Assembly: GCF_900157365.1 (NCBI RefSeq)
Contig: NZ_FUEZ01000004.1
Location: 1,723,066-1,787,065, forward strand
DNA from: Mycobacterium numidiamassiliense
GTDB lineage: Bacteria > Actinomycetota > Actinomycetes > Mycobacteriales > Mycobacteriaceae
Length of the DNA: 64,000 nt
Direction: 5' to 3'
Both the position numbers and the translations under genes were made by a program. The notes under the pieces were generated by a model that worked only from the letters and a program-made list of their open reading frames with translations, did not search any database and was not told where the DNA came from. Of the stretch, positions 16,885 to 25,462 are shown in pieces. The stretch's first letter is position 1. Every line of letters starts with the position of its first letter.

Positions 16885-18279
16885 ATGCGAATTGCGCAGC
16901 ACATCAGCGATCTCATCGGCGGCACACCACTGGTGCGGTTGAACTCGGTCATCCCGCCCGGCGCGGGCACGGTCGCGGCCAAGGTCGAGTACCTCAACCC
17001 CGGTGGCAGCTCCAAGGACCGGATCGCGGTGAAGATGATCGACGCCGCGGAGGCCAGCGGGGTGCTGAAGCCCGGCGGCACCATCGTCGAACCCACCTCG
17101 GGCAACACCGGCGTCGGTCTTGCCCTGGTCGCGCAGCACCGCGGCTACAAGTGCGTCTTCGTCTGCCCGGACAAGGTCAGCGAGGACAAGCGCAACGTGC
17201 TCGTCGCCTACGGCGCCGAGGTGGTCGTGTGCCCGACGGCGGTGCCGCCCGAGCACCCGGACAGCTACTACAGCGTTTCCGACCGGCTGGTCCGCGAGAT
17301 CGACGGCGCCTGGAAGCCCGATCAGTACGCCAATCCGCAAGGCCCCGCCAGCCACTACGAGACCACCGGCCCGGAGGTCTGGGCCGACACCGACGGCAAG
17401 GTCACCCACTTCGTCGCCGGGGTCGGCACCGGTGGAACGATCTCCGGAGCGGGTCGCTACCTCAAGGACGTGTCGGGTGGTGCGGTGCGCATCATCGGCG
17501 CGGACCCCGAGGGCTCGGTGTATTCGGGCGGCAGCGGCCGGCCGTATCTGGTCGAGGGCGTCGGCGAGGACTTCTGGCCGGCCGCCTACGACCCGAGCGT
17601 GCCCGATCAGATCATCGCGGTCTCCGATTCCGACTCCTTCGACATGACCAGGCGACTGGCCCGCGAGGAAGCGTTGCTGGTCGGCGGATCGTGCGGGATG
17701 GCGGTCGTGGCCGCGGCCAAGGTGGCCGAAGAAGCCGGACCCGACGCCCTGGTCGTGGTGTTGCTGCCCGACGGCGGCCGCGGCTATCTGTCCAAGATCT
17801 TCAACGACGCGTGGATGTCCTCGTACGGGTTCTTCCGCAGTCGCCTCGACGGTTCGACCGAGCAGCCCACGGTCGGCGACGTGCTGCGCGGCAAGTCCGG
17901 GGCGCTGCCCGACCTGGTGCACACGCATCCGTCCGAGACGGTGCGCGACGCGATCGGCATTCTGCGCGAGTACGGGGTGTCCCAGATGCCGGTGGTCGGC
18001 GCCGAGCCCCCGGTGATGGCGGGCGAAGTCGCCGGCAGCGTCTCCGAGCGCGAACTGCTCTCGGCCGTGTTCGAGGGCCGCGCCAAATTGGCCGACGCCG
18101 TCTCCGAGCACATGAGCCCGCCGTTGCCGTTGATCGGCGCCGGCGAATTGGTCAGCGCCGCCGGCAAGGAGCTGCGCGACTGGGACGCCTTGATGGTGGT
18201 GGAGCAGGGCAAACCAGTCGGCGTCATTACCCGCTATGACCTGCTGGGATTCCTCTCGGATCCGTCCCGGCGACGTTAG
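16885..18279 (+). CDS. cbs: Cystathionine beta-synthase
   Basis: A 464-residue PLP enzyme condensing serine and homocysteine to cystathionine in reverse transsulfuration. The PLP lysine is Lys44 in NPGGSSKDRI, TSGNTG near 72 holds the phosphate or substrate carboxylate, and GTGGTISG near 178 binds PLP. Two C-terminal CBS domains (about 335-460) are the regulatory part; no N-terminal haem domain is present. The length equals that of M. tuberculosis Cbs. With metB 5 kb downstream it links methionine and cysteine metabolism. The ATG has only a weak upstream context. Confidence 0.92.
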   Translation: MRIAQHISDLIGGTPLVRLNSVIPPGAGTVAAKVEYLNPGGSSKDRIAVKMIDAAEASGVLKPGGTIVEPTSGNTGVGLALVAQHRGYKCVFVCPDKVSEDKRNVLVAYGAEVVVCPTAVPPEHPDSYYSVSDRLVREIDGAWKPDQYANPQGPASHYETTGPEVWADTDGKVTHFVAGVGTGGTISGAGRYLKDVSGGAVRIIGADPEGSVYSGGSGRPYLVEGVGEDFWPAAYDPSVPDQIIAVSDSDSFDMTRRLAREEALLVGGSCGMAVVAAAKVAEEAGPDALVVVLLPDGGRGYLSKIFNDAWMSSYGFFRSRLDGSTEQPTVGDVLRGKSGALPDLVHTHPSETVRDAIGILREYGVSQMPVVGAEPPVMAGEVAGSVSERELLSAVFEGRAKLADAVSEHMSPPLPLIGAGELVSAAGKELRDWDALMVVEQGKPVGVITRYDLLGFLSDPSRRR

Positions 18280-18322
18280 CCCGCGTGGGTCAAATTTCCG
18301 TCGCGCGGACTCGCCTCTCAGG

Positions 18323-18328
18323 TACTGT
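18323..18328 (+). promoter_or_regulatory. Candidate -10 TACTGT for pra
   Basis: TACTGT is the best TANNNT hexamer in the 90-bp gap after cbs, about 41 bp before the pra ATG. It would leave a short leader carrying the GGAAGG ribosome site. Confidence 0.35.
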
Positions 18329-18369
18329 TAGGCCGCTAGTTCAGCTAACCCGCAGTGGAAGGTTGTCCC

Positions 18370-19098
18370 ATGACCGATCAACCGCCGCCCGGCGGGTCTT
18401 ACCCGCCGCCCGCCCCTGAACCTGCTGGCGGATACGAGCCGCCATCTGGCGCTTACGAACCTCCGCCTCCCCCGGGCGGCGCTGTCTCTTATACCCCTCT
18501 GACGCCGCCGACGAAGAGGGTAGGGGAGGTGCCGGTGGAGCGCGGGGGGGCCCCCCCCCCGCCGCCCCCGTCGTCCGGTGGGTACGCACCGCCTCCGCCC
18601 GGACCGGCGCTGCGCGCCCTGCCGACGGCGTCCTACGCGTCGTGGATCACCCGGGTGTTGGCATTGCTCATCGACTACCTCCCGTACGCCGTCCTGCAGG
18701 GCATCGGGACGGGGCTGATGTTCGCCACCCAACAGTCGCAATGCGTCACCGACGTCAGCCAGTACTCGGTCAGCCAGGTGTGCGCCTCACAGCCTTCGCT
18801 GATCGGTCAGCTGCTGCAGTGGGTGGCGACGCTGGTCGGCCTGGCGTACTGGGTCTGGAACCGCGGCTACCGTCAGGGCACCACCGGGCAGAGCCTGGGC
18901 AAGACCGTGATGAAGATCAAGCTGGTCAGCGAAAACACCGGGCAGCCAATCGGTTTCGGGTTGGCGATCGTGCGCGATCTCGCCCACATCGTCGATGGGA
19001 TCATCTGCTTCATCGGCTTCCTGTTTCCGCTGTGGGACGCCAAACGGCAGACCCTCGCCGACAAGATCATGACCACTGTGGTCCTGCCGATCGAGTGA
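18370..19098 (+). CDS. pra: Proline-rich antigen homologue, RDD family membrane protein
   Basis: A 242-residue protein. The N-terminal 85 residues are a Pro/Gly/Tyr-rich low-complexity tail (PPPPGGSYPPP-like), followed by an RDD domain with three membrane segments: ITRVLALLIDYLPYAVLQGI, LLQWVATLVGLAYWVWNRGY and ICFIGFLFPLWD. The RDD motif is seen as R-A-D spacing around ASWITRVLALLIDY. ATG 18370 has AAGG about 8 bases upstream. It matches Rv1078, homologue of the M. leprae proline-rich antigen. A G7C10 tract lies inside the tail-coding part. Confidence 0.88.
   Translation: MTDQPPPGGSYPPPAPEPAGGYEPPSGAYEPPPPPGGAVSYTPLTPPTKRVGEVPVERGGAPPPPPPSSGGYAPPPPGPALRALPTASYASWITRVLALLIDYLPYAVLQGIGTGLMFATQQSQCVTDVSQYSVSQVCASQPSLIGQLLQWVATLVGLAYWVWNRGYRQGTTGQSLGKTVMKIKLVSENTGQPIGFGLAIVRDLAHIVDGIICFIGFLFPLWDAKRQTLADKIMTTVVLPIE
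18544..18560. repeat. Homopolymer tract G7C10 within pra
   Basis: Seven G followed by ten C encode part of the GGAPPPPPP stretch. A one-base slip would shift the frame before the RDD membrane domain, so the tract is either a slippage hotspot or a sequencing-error risk. As given, the frame is intact. Confidence 0.9.
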
Positions 19099-19107
19099 TC
19101 GGTTGTG

Positions 19108-20046
19108 CTACCGCACCGTTGCGAGGAATTCCTCAGTGCGGCGGCGTGATTCGTTGCGCGCTGCCGGGCTTTCGCCCAGGGCGATGACGCGCGCCGCCAG
19201 GTCGGTGACGCCGGCGTCGCGGTAGCGACGCAACCTGGTCAGCACTGCGGTCTCGTCTCCGGCGGCCATGGTGTCGCCCACGTCGGTGGCATCGCCACGC
19301 TCGAGTAGCCGCAGGTAGTTCGGTGACAGCTCGGCATGGCCCAGCACCTGATTGGCGCGGGCACGCGCCTGCTCGACCTCACCGTTGGAGCACAAAGCGA
19401 CGGGCACACCCGCGACGATCCGCGGGGCCGGGCGCCCGGCGGCGGCCGCGCTGATGCGCGGAACGACGTGCTCGGCGACGGCGCGTTCGTCGGCCATCCA
19501 CAGGATGGTCCCGTCGGTGTGTTCGCCGGCCAGGCGCAGCATCGTCGGCCCCAGCGCGGCCAGCAGCAGCGGCGGCCCCGCGCCGGTGACATCGATGGGG
19601 CTGTGCACCCGGTAGGTCTCGTTCTCCACGTCGACGGTTCCCGGTCCGGCGAACGCCGCGCCCAACACCTCGAGGTAATCCCGCACCTGGCGGGCCGGAC
19701 GATCGTAGGAAAGGCCGAGCTGTGTATCCACGATCCAGTGGTGGGATGCCCCGATGCCGAGGGTGAACCGTCCGGCGCACGCGATGCGCGTGGTCAGCGC
19801 CTGCTGCGCCATGGCGATGGGATGACGGGTCTGGATAGGCACGATCGCGGTGCCCAGCTCGATGCGGTCGGTGCACTGGCCGGCCAGCGCCAGCACCGAC
19901 ATGGCATCGAGATATCCGGGCACCTGCGGGAACCAGAAGGAGGCAAAGCCGTGCTGCTCGGCTGACCGCGCGGCGGAGAGCAGCGTGGGCAGGCGTTCGG
20001 CGGGCCGGCAATCCTTGTCGGTGCCCAGCATCAGGCCTATCCGCAC
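19108..20046 (-). CDS. LLM class F420-dependent oxidoreductase
   Basis: A 312-residue TIM-barrel protein of the luciferase-like monooxygenase superfamily. MRIGLMLGTDK at the start, GFASFWFPQVP near 33, IELGTAIVPIQTRHPIAMAQQA near 62-83 and GRFTLGIGASHHWIV near 91 match mycobacterial F420-dependent members. It is the last gene of a tight leftward run: the preceding gene ends 6 bp upstream of its GTG. None of this run is recalled between pra and metB in M. tuberculosis, so it is accessory. Its neighbours suggest oxidation of a lipid or steroid-like substrate; the substrate is unknown. Confidence 0.8.
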   Translation of the reverse strand: MRIGLMLGTDKDCRPAERLPTLLSAARSAEQHGFASFWFPQVPGYLDAMSVLALAGQCTDRIELGTAIVPIQTRHPIAMAQQALTTRIACAGRFTLGIGASHHWIVDTQLGLSYDRPARQVRDYLEVLGAAFAGPGTVDVENETYRVHSPIDVTGAGPPLLLAALGPTMLRLAGEHTDGTILWMADERAVAEHVVPRISAAAAGRPAPRIVAGVPVALCSNGEVEQARARANQVLGHAELSPNYLRLLERGDATDVGDTMAAGDETAVLTRLRRYRDAGVTDLAARVIALGESPAARNESRRRTEEFLATVR

Positions 20047-20052
20047 CGCGGC

Positions 20053-20802
20053 TCACGGCACATGGCGATCCCATTCGAAGGCGACGACCGGATGGAACGG
20101 AGCGGCGAAAAGCGGTGTGATGCCGAGGTTTTGCCAACGGCGTTCGAGCACGGGCCGCAGCCGCGTCGCGGTGGCCACCGGATCGTCGTCCAGGAAGCAG
20201 TAGGTCAGCAGCTGGCCCGGCGGCGCGCCCGCCAACCGCTCGTCGACGCGCAGCGACTCCAAGGACCAGACGCCGGCCACGCCCTCGACGTCGGTCAGCT
20301 CCGCCGGCGCGACGCTACCGTCCTCGATCAGTAGGTAGGCGCCCAGAATCGGCCGCCACGGCAGGACGTCGGCACCGATCTTGACCCGTGGCGCGGCCAC
20401 TTTGGTCGCCACGCCGTAGACGCCGCGCTCGACGTGTGGCAGCAGGGCCAGCTTTCGTCCGGCACCGCCGAGCGCGGCCGACAGTTCGTTGAACCCGTCG
20501 AGTCCGCCGAGGTCGCTGAAGAAATACGTCATCACGTGATCGACGGGCTCGAATCTGCCCCCGGTGATGGCCCGTGCGGCGCGACACTGCGGCGTGGACA
20601 CCAGCCGCAGCGAGGCGCGCACCGCCGAAAGCCGGTGCTGTTCCGGCCGGTGGTCGAGGGTATGCCAGCGCAGGTACTCGGCGTCGGTGCCGTCGGGATG
20701 CCGGGTCGCCATCGAGACGAACGCCGTCGTGATGTCGCCGCGCCCGGTGGCGAGCACCTGGTCGACCTGATCCGACGGTGTCCCGGGGAAGTGCGTCGTC
20801 AC
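20053..20802 (-). CDS. Protein with duplicated dimeric alpha/beta-barrel-like halves
   Basis: A 249-residue protein. The first part has RHPDGTDAEYLRWHTLDHRPE followed by a strand-rich segment, and the second half (ILGAYLLIEDGSVAPAELTD then LLTYCFLDDDPVATATRLRP) looks like a second ferredoxin-like unit. This recalls EthD or antibiotic-monooxygenase-type proteins but no catalytic motif is clear. The GTG start at 20802 overlaps the stop of the upstream epimerase (GTGA), so translation is coupled. A start further upstream, inside the epimerase gene, is rejected. Function unknown; probably works on the same substrate as its operon partners. Confidence 0.6.
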   Translation of the reverse strand: MTTHFPGTPSDQVDQVLATGRGDITTAFVSMATRHPDGTDAEYLRWHTLDHRPEQHRLSAVRASLRLVSTPQCRAARAITGGRFEPVDHVMTYFFSDLGGLDGFNELSAALGGAGRKLALLPHVERGVYGVATKVAAPRVKIGADVLPWRPILGAYLLIEDGSVAPAELTDVEGVAGVWSLESLRVDERLAGAPPGQLLTYCFLDDDPVATATRLRPVLERRWQNLGITPLFAAPFHPVVAFEWDRHVP

Positions 20803-21704
20803 GCCGTCACCGGTAGCGTGATTTCGGGGTGGCGACTTTGTACCATTCGGCGGAACCCGTCGCGCCAGGAAACCTTTGTGCGCCCCAGTATTTCGTGCAT
20901 GCGCGTGACGTCGGGCCACAACGGGGTGTGGGCGTTGGGCGAGTATTCGAAGACGGGTTGGACGCCGACCAGCTTGCCCAGGTAAGCGCAGTAGTCTTCG
21001 ATGCTGACGGTTTCGCTGCCGGCCCAATTGACCACGACAGGGGGCGTGTCCGCGACTTCCATTGCGCGGATGCCGAATTCGACGTAATCATCCTCGTAGA
21101 TCGGGTTGTAGTTGTTCGGTGCGTCGGGGTGCAAGCGGATTGGCTTGTGCGCCAACAGCATTTCCAGGCGGTCGGCCGGGGCGCCGCCCTGGGGGCCGTA
21201 CGTGGAACAGATCCTGATGATGGTCAACGGAATTCGGTGCTGCTCGGCGATCCAGGTACACACCGCCTCTGCGGCGACCTTGGAGAACGAATAGTTCGCC
21301 CGCAGTGGCGCACCGGGCGGATCGCTCTCGGTCAACGGACGCCTGCCTTGATAGGCGTAGATCGAACCGGTCGAGCAGAACACAAAGCCCTTGGCCGCGC
21401 GGCAGTGATACAGCAGGTTGCCCGAGCTCTGGGCGTTGGTGTGCAGGCAGCGGATCCAGTCGTCGGTCCCCGTATCGACGGCCGCGTGCAAGACGTAGGT
21501 GAAGTCGCCGGGGAGCCCGGAAAAGTCGCCGGTGCTGACGTCGAACGCGATCGGCGTGATGCCCGCGGCGGTCAGCTTGTCCCGATCGGCCGGGCTCCTC
21601 AATCGGGCGGCACCCCACACTTCGTTGTCGGCCGCCAGCGCCCGGGCGATGGGGAAGGCGACCTTGCCGGTCGCTCCTGTGATCAAAACCTTTTGTCCGC
21701 GCAG
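20799..21704 (-). CDS. NAD-dependent epimerase/dehydratase family protein, probable CTG start
   Basis: An extended SDR of 301 residues counted from CTG. KVLITGATGKVAFPIARAL is the Rossmann GxxGxxx motif, and CSTGSIYAY with NYSFSKVAAE supplies Ser, Tyr and Lys of the active site. The N-terminal codons KVLITG precede the only standard start (TTG 21686), which would cut the first beta strand. CTG 21704 instead has GGAGGG six bases upstream and gives LRGQKVLITG, a normal SDR start; no ATG, GTG or TTG is in frame between. It heads the leftward run of three genes and is divergent from an acyl-CoA dehydrogenase. The substrate is unknown. Confidence 0.75.
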   Translation of the reverse strand: MRGQKVLITGATGKVAFPIARALAADNEVWGAARLRSPADRDKLTAAGITPIAFDVSTGDFSGLPGDFTYVLHAAVDTGTDDWIRCLHTNAQSSGNLLYHCRAAKGFVFCSTGSIYAYQGRRPLTESDPPGAPLRANYSFSKVAAEAVCTWIAEQHRIPLTIIRICSTYGPQGGAPADRLEMLLAHKPIRLHPDAPNNYNPIYEDDYVEFGIRAMEVADTPPVVVNWAGSETVSIEDYCAYLGKLVGVQPVFEYSPNAHTPLWPDVTRMHEILGRTKVSWRDGFRRMVQSRHPEITLPVTA

Positions 21705-21775
21705 GGGTTTCCCTCCTTGTTGGCACTCTTGGGGCGCTCGCCGTCCCAGTAGGTTCTCCCGCCCGGCGCTTGTAT

Positions 21776-21789
21776 GTCAAGTTCTTGAT
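21776..21789. promoter_or_regulatory. KstR2-like palindromic operator in the divergent promoter
   Basis: GTCAAGTTCTTGAT contains the perfect dyad TCAAG-TT-CTTGA. It matches nine of the ten fixed positions of the published KstR2 motif AnCAAGnnCTTGnT. It overlaps a candidate -10 (GATACT, 21787-21792) for the acyl-CoA dehydrogenase, so a bound repressor would block transcription. Any TetR-type repressor with a similar core is an alternative. Confidence 0.5.
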
Positions 21790-21821
21790 ACTGTTACGCG
21801 CGAGCCGTTAAATGGAGGTCG

Positions 21822-22997
21822 ATGGAGCTCACGTTCGGCGCCGAAGTCGAGTCATTCCGAGCCGATTTCGTCGCTTTCCTCGATGAACACCTGCCCGACG
21901 AGGCGGCCGCCGCCGAGCGGTCGCGGTCGACCGCGCACCTGCCGGAATGGGCGCGCAAGTGGCAGCGCCTGTTGTTCGACCACGGTTGGCTGCTGCCCGC
22001 CAACCCGCCGGAATTCGGCGGCCGCAACGCCGGCATTCTGCAGCTCTACGTGTACCGGGAAGAACTCTCCCGGCGGCGCATTTACCACTCGTTCAACCCG
22101 CAGGGCGTCGGGACCGTTGTGGCGTCTCTGCTGACCTTCGGCACCGACGAGCAAAAGCGGCGATGGGCGGTGCCGATTCTGCGGGCGGAGATGACGGCCT
22201 CGCTCGGCATGAGCGAGCCGGGGGCCGGGTCCGACCTGGCCGGCCTGCGCAGCAGGGCCGTCCCGGAGGGCGACCATTTCGTGGTCAATGGACACAAGCT
22301 GTGGACCTCGGGCGCCCACGACGCCGACGTGCTGCTCACTTTTGTGCGCACTGATCCTGACGCGCCCAAGCATCGGGGGATCAGCGTGCTGCTCATTCCC
22401 CGGGACGCTCCCGGCGTGTTGTGCCGCCCGTTTCCCGCGGTGTACGACCGCGACAACCTCGACTTCAACGAGGTGTTCCTGACCGATGTCCGGGTGCCTG
22501 CCGAGAATCTGGTCGGCCCACTGCACGGCGGCTGGCAGGTGGCCAACGGCTCGCTGATGCACGAGCGCACGCTGATGTGGATGGCGTTCGCCGACCGGCT
22601 CCGCGACCTGCTGGAGGACTTCCGTCCGCTGCGGGCCGTCGACCGCGATCGCTACGCCACCATCGCGATGGATACGCAGGCCCTGCGGCTGTTGGGGTCG
22701 GCGGCGTTGGCCCGCGAAGCCAGGGGCGAGGGCAATGGGGCGGGGATGTCGGTGCTCAAATTGCTGGGCTCGGAGGCCGAGCAGAACGCGGCTCGCTGTG
22801 CCCTGGACGCGGCCGGACTCGACGGTCTTGTCGACCCGACGATGACGGCGCCCTACAACCCCTACCGTCCTGAGGTGTTCACCGCCGGCTGGTTCGCGCG
22901 CTATATCGGCACGTTCGCGGGCACCACGGCCGGGGGCACCTCGGAGATCCAGCGCAACATCATCGCCGAACGGCTACTGGGCCTACCGAGAAGTTGA
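21822..22997 (+). CDS. Acyl-CoA dehydrogenase
   Basis: A 391-residue FadE-type flavoprotein. LGMSEPGAGSDLAGL near 127-141 is the FAD and substrate signature, LWTSGAHDADVLL follows it, and the C-terminal GGTSEIQRNIIAERLLGLPR is the standard dehydrogenase end. The base-providing residue is not certain from sequence alone; TMTAPYNPYRPEVF is unusual before the terminal helix. GGAGG lies 5 bases before the ATG. It is divergent from the epimerase operon across a KstR2-like palindrome, suggesting joint regulation in lipid or sterol side-chain breakdown. It is not part of the M. tuberculosis locus as I recall it. Confidence 0.85.
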   Translation: MELTFGAEVESFRADFVAFLDEHLPDEAAAAERSRSTAHLPEWARKWQRLLFDHGWLLPANPPEFGGRNAGILQLYVYREELSRRRIYHSFNPQGVGTVVASLLTFGTDEQKRRWAVPILRAEMTASLGMSEPGAGSDLAGLRSRAVPEGDHFVVNGHKLWTSGAHDADVLLTFVRTDPDAPKHRGISVLLIPRDAPGVLCRPFPAVYDRDNLDFNEVFLTDVRVPAENLVGPLHGGWQVANGSLMHERTLMWMAFADRLRDLLEDFRPLRAVDRDRYATIAMDTQALRLLGSAALAREARGEGNGAGMSVLKLLGSEAEQNAARCALDAAGLDGLVDPTMTAPYNPYRPEVFTAGWFARYIGTFAGTTAGGTSEIQRNIIAERLLGLPRS

Positions 22998-23032
22998 GCC
23001 AACGGCCGGCGATGGGCGCGCCGGCCACTCAC

Positions 23033-23038
23033 TAAGCT
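23033..23038 (+). promoter_or_regulatory. -10 element TAAGCT, leaderless promoter for metB
   Basis: TAAGCT ends 8 bp before the ATG at 23047 and no ribosome site lies between. Confidence 0.5.
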
Positions 23039-23046
23039 GATCGTCG

Positions 23047-24201
23047 ATGAGCGAAAACCACGAAATCACCGGCCTGGCCACCAAAGCCATTCACGCCGGC
23101 TATCGCCCCGATCCGGCGACCGGGGCGGTGAACGCTCCGATCTACGCGAGCAGCACCTTCGCCCAAGACGGTGTCGGCGGCTTGCGCGGGGGATTCGAGT
23201 ACGCGCGCACCGGCAACCCGACGCGGGCGGCGCTGGAGGCCTCGCTGGCCGCGGTGGAAGAGGGCAGATTCGGCCGGGCCTTCAGCTCCGGGATGGCCGC
23301 CACCGACTGTGCCCTGCGGGCCATCCTGCGGCCGGGCGACCACATCGTCATCCCCAACGACGCCTACGGCGGCACCTTCCGGCTCATCGACAAGGTCTTC
23401 ACGAAGTGGAACGTCGAGCACACACCGGTCGCACTGTCGGATCTGGACGCCGTTGCCGCCGCGATCACCCCGAAGACCCGGCTGATCTGGGTGGAAACCC
23501 CGACCAATCCGCTGCTGTCCATCGCCGACATTGCGGCGATCGCCCAAATCGGTGGCACAAATGCGGCAAAGGTCTTGGTGGACAACACCTTTGCCTCGCC
23601 CGCCTTGCAACAGCCGTTGACGCTGGGTGCCGACGTCGTGCTGCACTCGACCACCAAGTACATCGGCGGCCACTCCGACGTGGTGGGCGGTGCGTTGGTC
23701 ACCAACGACGAAGAGCTGGACGAGGCCTTCGCCTTCTTGCAGAACGGGGCCGGTGCGGTGCCGGGCCCGTTCGACGCCTACCTTACGATCCGCGGCCTCA
23801 AGACGTTGGTGCTAAGGATGCAGCGACACAGCGAAAACGCTTCCGCCGTAGCCGAATTCCTCGCCGGGCACCCCGCGGTCAACACGGTGCTGTACCCGGG
23901 TCTGCCCGGCCACCCTGGACACGGTGTCGCCGCTCGGCAGATGAACGGCTTCGGCGGCATGGTGTCGGTGCGGATGCGCGGCGGCCGGGCCGCGGCCGAG
24001 GAGCTGTGCGCGCGCACCCGCGTGTTCATCCTTGCCGAATCGTTGGGCGGGGTGGAGTCGCTGATCGAGCAGCCCAGCGCCATGACGCACGCGTCGACGG
24101 CCGGTTCGCAACTCGAAGTGCCCGACGACCTGGTGCGGCTGTCGGTCGGCATCGAAGACATCGCCGACCTGCTGGCCGATCTCGAACGGGCGCTGGCCTA
24201 A
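23047..24201 (+). CDS. metB: Cystathionine gamma-synthase MetB
   Basis: A 384-residue Cys/Met-metabolism PLP enzyme. The PLP lysine is Lys204 in [25 protein letters not shown] near 57-65 and SSGMAATD near 83 bind the cofactor, and [13 protein letters not shown] near 333 is the usual C-terminal signature. It joins an activated homoserine and cysteine to cystathionine, or acts as gamma-lyase; the two cannot be separated by sequence. It corresponds to Rv1079 and complements cbs upstream. Its stop abuts the stop of the convergent greA gene. Confidence 0.9.
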   Translation: MSENHEITGLATKAIHAGYRPDPATGAVNAPIYASSTFAQDGVGGLRGGFEYARTGNPTRAALEASLAAVEEGRFGRAFSSGMAATDCALRAILRPGDHIVIPNDAYGGTFRLIDKVFTKWNVEHTPVALSDLDAVAAAITPKTRLIWVETPTNPLLSIADIAAIAQIGGTNAAKVLVDNTFASPALQQPLTLGADVVLHSTTKYIGGHSDVVGGALVTNDEELDEAFAFLQNGAGAVPGPFDAYLTIRGLKTLVLRMQRHSENASAVAEFLAGHPAVNTVLYPGLPGHPGHGVAARQMNGFGGMVSVRMRGGRAAAEELCARTRVFILAESLGGVESLIEQPSAMTHASTAGSQLEVPDDLVRLSVGIEDIADLLADLERALA

Positions 24202-24696
24202 CTAGGAGTGGTAGGGCTCCGCGCTGATCAACGTGACCTCGACGGTGTTTCCGTTGGGCACGGTGTAGCTGCGGGTCTCGCCCTCCTTGGCATCGATCAG
24301 GGCGGCGCCCAGCGGTGAGTTCGGCGAATACACCTCGAGCTTGCCCTCGTTGACGCCCTCCTGGCGGGTGGCGATCAGGAAGGTCTCGGTGTCGGACTTG
24401 TCGCCGTTGTAGTAGACCTTCACCACCGAACCGGGCAGCGCGACGCCGGACTGCTTGGGTGCCTCGCCGACCTTGGCGTTGTTGAGCAGGTCCTGCAGCG
24501 AGCGGATGCGGGCCTCTTGCTGGCCCTGCTCCTCGCGGGCGGCGTGATAACCGCCGTTCTCGCGCAGGTCACCCTCCTCGCGGCGGTCGTTGATTTCCGC
24601 GGCGATGACGGGACGATTGGCGATCAACTGATCGAGCTCGGCCTTCAGCCGGTCATGTGATTCCTGGGTCAGCCAGGTCACCTGAGTGTCGGTCAT
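24202..24696 (-). CDS. greA: Transcription elongation factor GreA
   Basis: A 164-residue protein with the N-terminal antiparallel coiled coil (about 12-80, including [26 protein letters not shown] with the acidic tip residues) and a C-terminal FKBP-like domain ending [14 protein letters not shown]. It inserts the coiled coil into the RNA polymerase secondary channel and stimulates cleavage of backtracked RNA. The start at 24696 has AGGAG 6 bases upstream; the frame is open 85 codons further but without homology. The long leader (about 215 bp to the next gene) contains an inverted repeat. Confidence 0.95.
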   Translation of the reverse strand: MTDTQVTWLTQESHDRLKAELDQLIANRPVIAAEINDRREEGDLRENGGYHAAREEQGQQEARIRSLQDLLNNAKVGEAPKQSGVALPGSVVKVYYNGDKSDTETFLIATRQEGVNEGKLEVYSPNSPLGAALIDAKEGETRSYTVPNGNTVEVTLISAEPYHS

Positions 24697-24822
24697 GTCG
24701 TCGTGCTCCTCGTCTTGTTGTTCCGCGTATCCGCGTAAGCCTGTGGGCCCCGTCGTCGGGGCGTATCCGGGTCCCACCCGGTGCTGCCGTTCCGTCCGCC
24801 CACGGCCTTTAATGCAGCAATA

Positions 24823-24844
24823 CACGGTCCCAATAGGAACCGTG
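24823..24844. promoter_or_regulatory. Inverted repeat upstream of greA
   Basis: CACGGTCCC-AATA-GGAACCGTG pairs at 8 of 9 positions about 125 bp before the greA start. It could be an operator for greA or a terminator for the leftward Rv1081c-like gene upstream. Confidence 0.45.
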
Positions 24845-24911
24845 CATTCACCCATGTTACCACTGTGGAAACAGCTAATGACGCCATTCGCGGTCCGCCT
24901 TCGTTTTGAAC

Positions 24912-25346
24912 TCAGGCCGCGCGCAGGTAGCCGGGCACATCGGTGCCGCATCCGTAGACGTCGGCCATCGCCGGCGGTCGCGACGATTTCATCGTCGTGG
25001 TTACCTGCACCGTGGCCGCGGTGGACGGCGCGACCAGGACCTCACGCCGACCGGTTTCGCTGCCGTCTTTCGAGCGAACCCGCACGATGCAGTCCACCGG
25101 CCGCGACGGATCGGATCGCGTCACGCTGATTGTCACCGCCGCCGTCTCCTGGTCGATCACCTGATAGCCGGCCAGGGAGCCGGAGACATCGCTGGTGCCC
25201 AGCCGCTGATAACCGATGACGGCGACGGCCATGCCCGCCGCGACGACCAGCACGCCCAGCACGATCGCCGCCCGACGCCGCGACGGGCGCGACAACCGGG
25301 TACGCCCGTAGCGGGCGTCGGGACGTGGAATGGAAGTCTGCGTCAT
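24912..25346 (-). CDS. DUF4307 domain membrane protein (Rv1081c-like)
   Basis: A 144-residue protein: an Arg-rich cytoplasmic start, one membrane helix ([21 protein letters not shown], about 26-46) and an extracytoplasmic beta-rich domain with two cysteines (DCIVRV and YGCGTD) that could form a disulfide. This is the DUF4307 layout, function unknown. It is divergent from mca and upstream of greA. It starts with an ATG lacking a clear ribosome site. Confidence 0.8.
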   Translation of the reverse strand: MTQTSIPRPDARYGRTRLSRPSRRRAAIVLGVLVVAAGMAVAVIGYQRLGTSDVSGSLAGYQVIDQETAAVTISVTRSDPSRPVDCIVRVRSKDGSETGRREVLVAPSTAATVQVTTTMKSSRPPAMADVYGCGTDVPGYLRAA

Positions 25347-25462
25347 AGGAGTTTCACAACCGCACTGTTGGCTGCCGGACCCCGGCCGCCAGGATGGTAA
25401 CGATCGGGAACTGGAATTATAGGGTCACACCCGCGGAAACGGCAGACCAATGAAGGGGGCAC

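Noticed and set aside
16564..18111. 515-codon leftward open frame opposite lipU and cbs
   Set aside because: Opposes the complete cbs gene; His/Gly/Arg-rich composition typical of antisense frames.
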